Position numbers and translations under genes: made by a program
The notes under the pieces: generated by a model
Databases searched by the model: none
What the model was told of the DNA's origin: nothing
What the model saw: only the letters and a program-made list of their open reading frames with translations
Source: Myxococcales bacterium
GTDB taxonomy: Bacteria; Myxococcota_A; UBA9042; JABWCM01
Length of the DNA stretch: 45,505 bases
Direction of reading: 5' to 3'
Assembly (NCBI GenBank): GCA_013360285.1
Contig: JABWCM010000018.1
Location: 1 to 45,505 of the forward strand
Shown: positions 42,462 through 45,505 of the stretch, one piece after another
How the letters are laid out: each line of letters opens with the position of its first letter
Numbering within the stretch: position 1 is the stretch's first letter

Positions 42462-45359
42462 TTACTTAAGGAACCCATCAACACCTTGAATCCTGTCGTA
42501 ATCCCCCGGCAGACCGCATACCAAAATCCGCCGCAACGTAGCTTCCCAGCCAGTGAGTGCGGTCGCCTGTTGCGCATTCATTCGTAATTCAACCTCTGTC
42601 TTCCCCGACTTGCCCGCACGAGGTTCTGTGCGCCGGCGGTCCCTGAATATTAATCCATGCTGCTCACACACCTCTAAAGCATTCGAAAACAGTACGTTGG
42701 TGGCCGACTCCGGATACCGAACCAACCCATCCTTCGCCATCGCCTCGGCTTTTTTTTGTAAGGCGGAGATCCATTGTTTTTCGGGTACAGAGTGGTGTTC
42801 CAATATCCGCAGATGGTGCAACGCCAACCAATAACCCTCTACGATGTTCCGCACACTGTTTGCAAAAAACAGCACGGCTTCGGCAGCAGCCTCAGGCACC
42901 ATTACGTTGCCGTTTTGATCTCTCTGAAGCCACCCTCGGTGAATAAAATGGTCTATTTTTGTTTGAAATTGTACCTCAAATGGCACTCCAGGAACGTACA
43001 CGAACTCCAACCGCAACAGCCGACTTAAAAAGCGGCACTGCTGCATTACCTCCTGCACGGATTGCCATTCCCCCGCACGACCTACCGAGATTACAGATGC
43101 CAAAATTCCGTTGCCTGCCAGAAGGTGCATGATGTTGTTTTTGTAAAAATCCAGGGCAACTCGTCGTTTCCGCACCACGCTGTATGCCAGTTCGTCACCG
43201 TAGTTGACCACATCAAGCGTTTTCTCCCGCATAAACAACGCCAACGTTTCTTCCACGACGTCACCCAGCCCGTCAACGAGAACCCGCGCACGGAAAAGAT
43301 CCTGCCCATACGCAAGGCTACCCGGAGGCGCTTTTTCAAACTCAGGTCGCGGTGGCGCAGATTGAAGTTGGGCGGCATGTTTTTCCCACACACTTGCCAA
43401 TGTTTCCGATAACTTCCCCCCCACGTCGCGCACGTACATCATTAAGTAACCGACTCGCAGCATTAACTGCGTTCGTGTAATCCCGGGCCGTGGATGCGCC
43501 AATAACACCATTGCCACCAGAGCCGACGGACTGACCACCGCCGCCTGGTTCATTCCATAAGAAATCGTGTACGCCAGTTGACGCAGTAGATGCCTCGTCG
43601 TCCCGGGGGCGACGGCGGTCGACTCTTCCAGCTTGGTAACCCCGTGTTCGTGTTGATACGACGTCAAATAGTCCTGCACCGACAACGGCTCAGCGAACCG
43701 AACGTACACCCTCCCATGTTTGGAAAATAGCACCCTGCCCGCTTTGATCACCGCACCCACGTTTTCTTCTTGCTTAGCAGCGCCACTCAATTCTCGCGAA
43801 TAGGCGCTTTCCTCAACGATCTTTTCGTAACTGATTGAAACTGGGCAAAAATAGACATTTCCAACGTTTCCGTCTCTAACATCCGCAACAATATCCCGTA
43901 TCATTCCTAATTTTGGCGGCAACGCCTTGCCCGTCCGGCTTCGCCCTCCTTCCGGGAAAAACTCAACCCAGTGGCCTTCTTTAATGATTTTGCGTAGATA
44001 GTACCGAAACGTCAGCCCATACAATGGGTTGTCCTTAAAGCTGCGACGGATAAAAAACGCACCCGCGCGGCGAAACAGGTACCCCATCGGAAAAAAAGAC
44101 AAATTAACTCCCGCTGCGATATACGGCGGTATGAGCCCATTCAAATAAAATAGGTAGCTGATGATCAGATAGTCTATATGACTGCGATGGGTCGGAACCA
44201 ATATCAGGGGATGCTGCCGACCAGCTTGCCGCAACTTATCCAGCCCGGCTTCGTCGACCTCGATCCCCACATACATCCTTCCCCAAATCCGATGGAGCAC
44301 TAAGCAAAACAGCTCGATCATCCACATACGGAAATCGGCGGCCATTTCCTTCAGATACCTCTCAACTTGGCGCAACGCTTTCTCTTTGGGAATGCCCTGT
44401 TCTTTGGCGATAGCCAGTATCTGGGCCTCAAAATCGGTGTTGCGCATCATTTCCTTCTGTATCTGCCGTGCAGATTTGAGCACTGGCCCGCGGATCACCC
44501 GGCTTTCCAGACCAAACCGAATATGAAGTTCCGACCGCAGCGCCAACGCCGGGTCAGCCCCAGCCGGCTGGGACACCGTGCTGCTTTCGGGTTCGCCTTG
44601 GGACAACCCGACGTGTACCCGCCCTCCCGATTCCAGGGCAGCCAAAAACGTACGCAGATTCACGGGTTCGCCAACCTGCACAAACGCCGTTCGGCGATGC
44701 AGAATGAAACTCAACAGCTTACGGATACTCCCCGGCGCGTCAGGATTTCCAAACACCCTTTCTGATTCCGATTTTCTAAACTTGTCGGGCCTCCTGGCCC
44801 AGATCATGATTTGCGGCAAAAGATAAATGTCATGGGAAACAAGCTTTTGCTGCGCAACCAACACTCGAAACGCCTCATCGGAAAAACCGCCTCCCAACGA
44901 CAACAAAGACTGTGGCGGCTTCAAAAACACCATCGTCGGCTGTCGTTTCTGAATCGCCGGTCCCAGCAATTCAAATTCGTCGCGAGGCAGGCGAGAACGA
45001 CCAACCAGCGAATCAAACAACGCCCGTACCAACTCCCCGAGTGGCCGCAAAAACAGCGTGTGGTGCAAACGAAACCCGTGCGCAAATACCGCAAGCGGCA
45101 ACGACAGGTTCAGAAATGCCCAGTTAAAATAGAGGTAATCGAGCAGGCTGCGACTATGCAGAACGTAGACCAGTGAACCCTGAGACGCGATCTGGCGGAT
45201 CTTCTGCGCTGTAACGTCGTCAAACCGAACGTGACCGAATAACAACCGCGCAACAAGCCGTAAAACCCAACCCTGACGGGTGGCCATCGCGGACGGATTA
45301 AACACACGATCCTGCTGAGCTTTGACGATTGATTGTTCGGCCACCCGAGCACTCCACAC
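42462..45359 (-). CDS. plsB: Glycerol-3-phosphate acyltransferase
   Basis: PlsB puts the first acyl chain on sn-glycerol 3-phosphate at the inner membrane, starting phospholipid synthesis. The 965 residues are longer than E. coli PlsB (807). The acyltransferase motifs lie in the middle: block I THRSHIDYLIISY (H-x4-D), block II GAFFIRRSF, block III FFPEGGRSRTGKALPPKLGM and block IV VYFCPVSISYEKI. The N-terminal part (about 1-330) has a second, degenerate acyltransferase-like region (LVYVLHSRSLLDYLYFNWAF, GRSRLPRDEF and later VFLKPP). The C-terminal ~350 residues are helical. The start is a GTG without a clear ribosome site; an ATG at 45287 is an alternative. It precedes tilS on the same strand, with repeat B3 between, and B4 lies just upstream of its start. 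Together with pgsA it covers two phospholipid steps. Confidence 0.95.
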   Translation of the reverse strand: MWSARVAEQSIVKAQQDRVFNPSAMATRQGWVLRLVARLLFGHVRFDDVTAQKIRQIASQGSLVYVLHSRSLLDYLYFNWAFLNLSLPLAVFAHGFRLHHTLFLRPLGELVRALFDSLVGRSRLPRDEFELLGPAIQKRQPTMVFLKPPQSLLSLGGGFSDEAFRVLVAQQKLVSHDIYLLPQIMIWARRPDKFRKSESERVFGNPDAPGSIRKLLSFILHRRTAFVQVGEPVNLRTFLAALESGGRVHVGLSQGEPESSTVSQPAGADPALALRSELHIRFGLESRVIRGPVLKSARQIQKEMMRNTDFEAQILAIAKEQGIPKEKALRQVERYLKEMAADFRMWMIELFCLVLHRIWGRMYVGIEVDEAGLDKLRQAGRQHPLILVPTHRSHIDYLIISYLFYLNGLIPPYIAAGVNLSFFPMGYLFRRAGAFFIRRSFKDNPLYGLTFRYYLRKIIKEGHWVEFFPEGGRSRTGKALPPKLGMIRDIVADVRDGNVGNVYFCPVSISYEKIVEESAYSRELSGAAKQEENVGAVIKAGRVLFSKHGRVYVRFAEPLSVQDYLTSYQHEHGVTKLEESTAVAPGTTRHLLRQLAYTISYGMNQAAVVSPSALVAMVLLAHPRPGITRTQLMLRVGYLMMYVRDVGGKLSETLASVWEKHAAQLQSAPPRPEFEKAPPGSLAYGQDLFRARVLVDGLGDVVEETLALFMREKTLDVVNYGDELAYSVVRKRRVALDFYKNNIMHLLAGNGILASVISVGRAGEWQSVQEVMQQCRFLSRLLRLEFVYVPGVPFEVQFQTKIDHFIHRGWLQRDQNGNVMVPEAAAEAVLFFANSVRNIVEGYWLALHHLRILEHHSVPEKQWISALQKKAEAMAKDGLVRYPESATNVLFSNALEVCEQHGLIFRDRRRTEPRAGKSGKTEVELRMNAQQATALTGWEATLRRILVCGLPGDYDRIQGVDGFLK

Positions 45360-45410
45360 GTGGGGTGATGACGGCGCAAGTTGCGCACCGTTGCCAGGAG
45401 GGCTACCTAA

Positions 45411-45505
45411 GAGGGTGTTTGGGAAAAAAATAAGCTACGCGAGCCATTGGCCTACTACGTCGGTCCTGCCTCGGTCGGCCCATCCTCAGCGTACCTTCGG
45501 GTACG
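45411..45505 (+). repeat. Family B element, copy B4, cut by the window end
   Basis: GAGGGTGTTTGGGAAAAAAA and the following ~70 bases match B3 almost exactly, then B1 (CCCATCCTC). It is preceded by TAA at 45408-45410, as in B3. It lies about 50 bases upstream of the plsB start codon, so it is within or next to the plsB promoter. The far end lies beyond the window. Confidence 0.82.

Noticed and set aside
1-45505. CRISPR arrays, tRNA, rRNA or phage genes
   Set aside because: I found no regularly spaced identical direct repeats with unique spacers, no tRNA-like cloverleaf with a T-loop motif, and no phage or transposase protein. The strongly repetitive stretches at 590-4130 and 9846-11620 are coding repeats.

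Overview
This looks like a chromosomal window from a free-living Gram-negative bacterium with roughly balanced base composition. Four things suggest an unidentified Myxococcota or 'Deltaproteobacteria'-like lineage. There are giant secreted proteins with MopE-type C-D-x-x-D-N-D-C-D-G repeats, and lipoproteins with the C-G-N-D-G-C-G-G type Cys motif. The essential genes run in the order tilS, ftsH, folP, cdaA, cdaR, glmM, pdxJ, nnr, and many lipoproteins carry HEAT, TPR or PEGA-like modules. The assignment is an inference. I see no rRNA, tRNA, CRISPR array, phage gene or intact transposase.

Layout. Bases 1-12179 (+) hold three Cys-rich extracytoplasmic proteins: a >2,400-residue LamG/VWA/MopE mosaic cut by the left window edge, a lipoprotein overlapping its end, and a lipoprotein built from 24 four-cysteine units. 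Bases 12185-16125 (-) hold a metallo-beta-lactamase-fold hydrolase, a ribosome hibernation factor with a clear terminator, and nadB. Bases 16909-26435 are mostly envelope genes: a lytic transglycosylase, pgsA, an acidic-repeat lipoprotein, an M74 (MepA-like) peptidase fused to HEAT repeats, a small exported protein, a HEAT lipoprotein, a three-module PEGA-like protein and an exported TPR protein. Bases 27244-45359 are housekeeping: rpsA (-), a ClpP-type protease (+), a small acidic protein, then the minus-strand run plsB, tilS, ftsH, folP, cdaA, cdaR, glmM, pdxJ, nnr. This run couples lipid synthesis, tRNA modification, membrane proteolysis, folate, c-di-AMP, cell-wall precursor, vitamin B6 and NAD(P)HX repair. 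ATGA/GTGA overlaps show translational coupling of folP-cdaA-cdaR and of pdxJ-nnr.

The gaps between genes are the most unusual part. They carry at least three families (called A, B and C here) of short palindromic elements of about 160-220 bp, with imperfect terminal inverted repeats and no coding capacity. Family B copies show 3-bp TNA-type flanking duplications, and families A and C end at TA dinucleotides. They look like MITEs. Some are joined to each other in a fixed order, two appear to supply the stop codon of the neighbouring gene, and several sit inside the folP/cdaA/glmM cluster. Starts were moved inward from the longest open frame wherever a Shine-Dalgarno sequence, a signal peptide or family length decided it; each case is explained in its entry.
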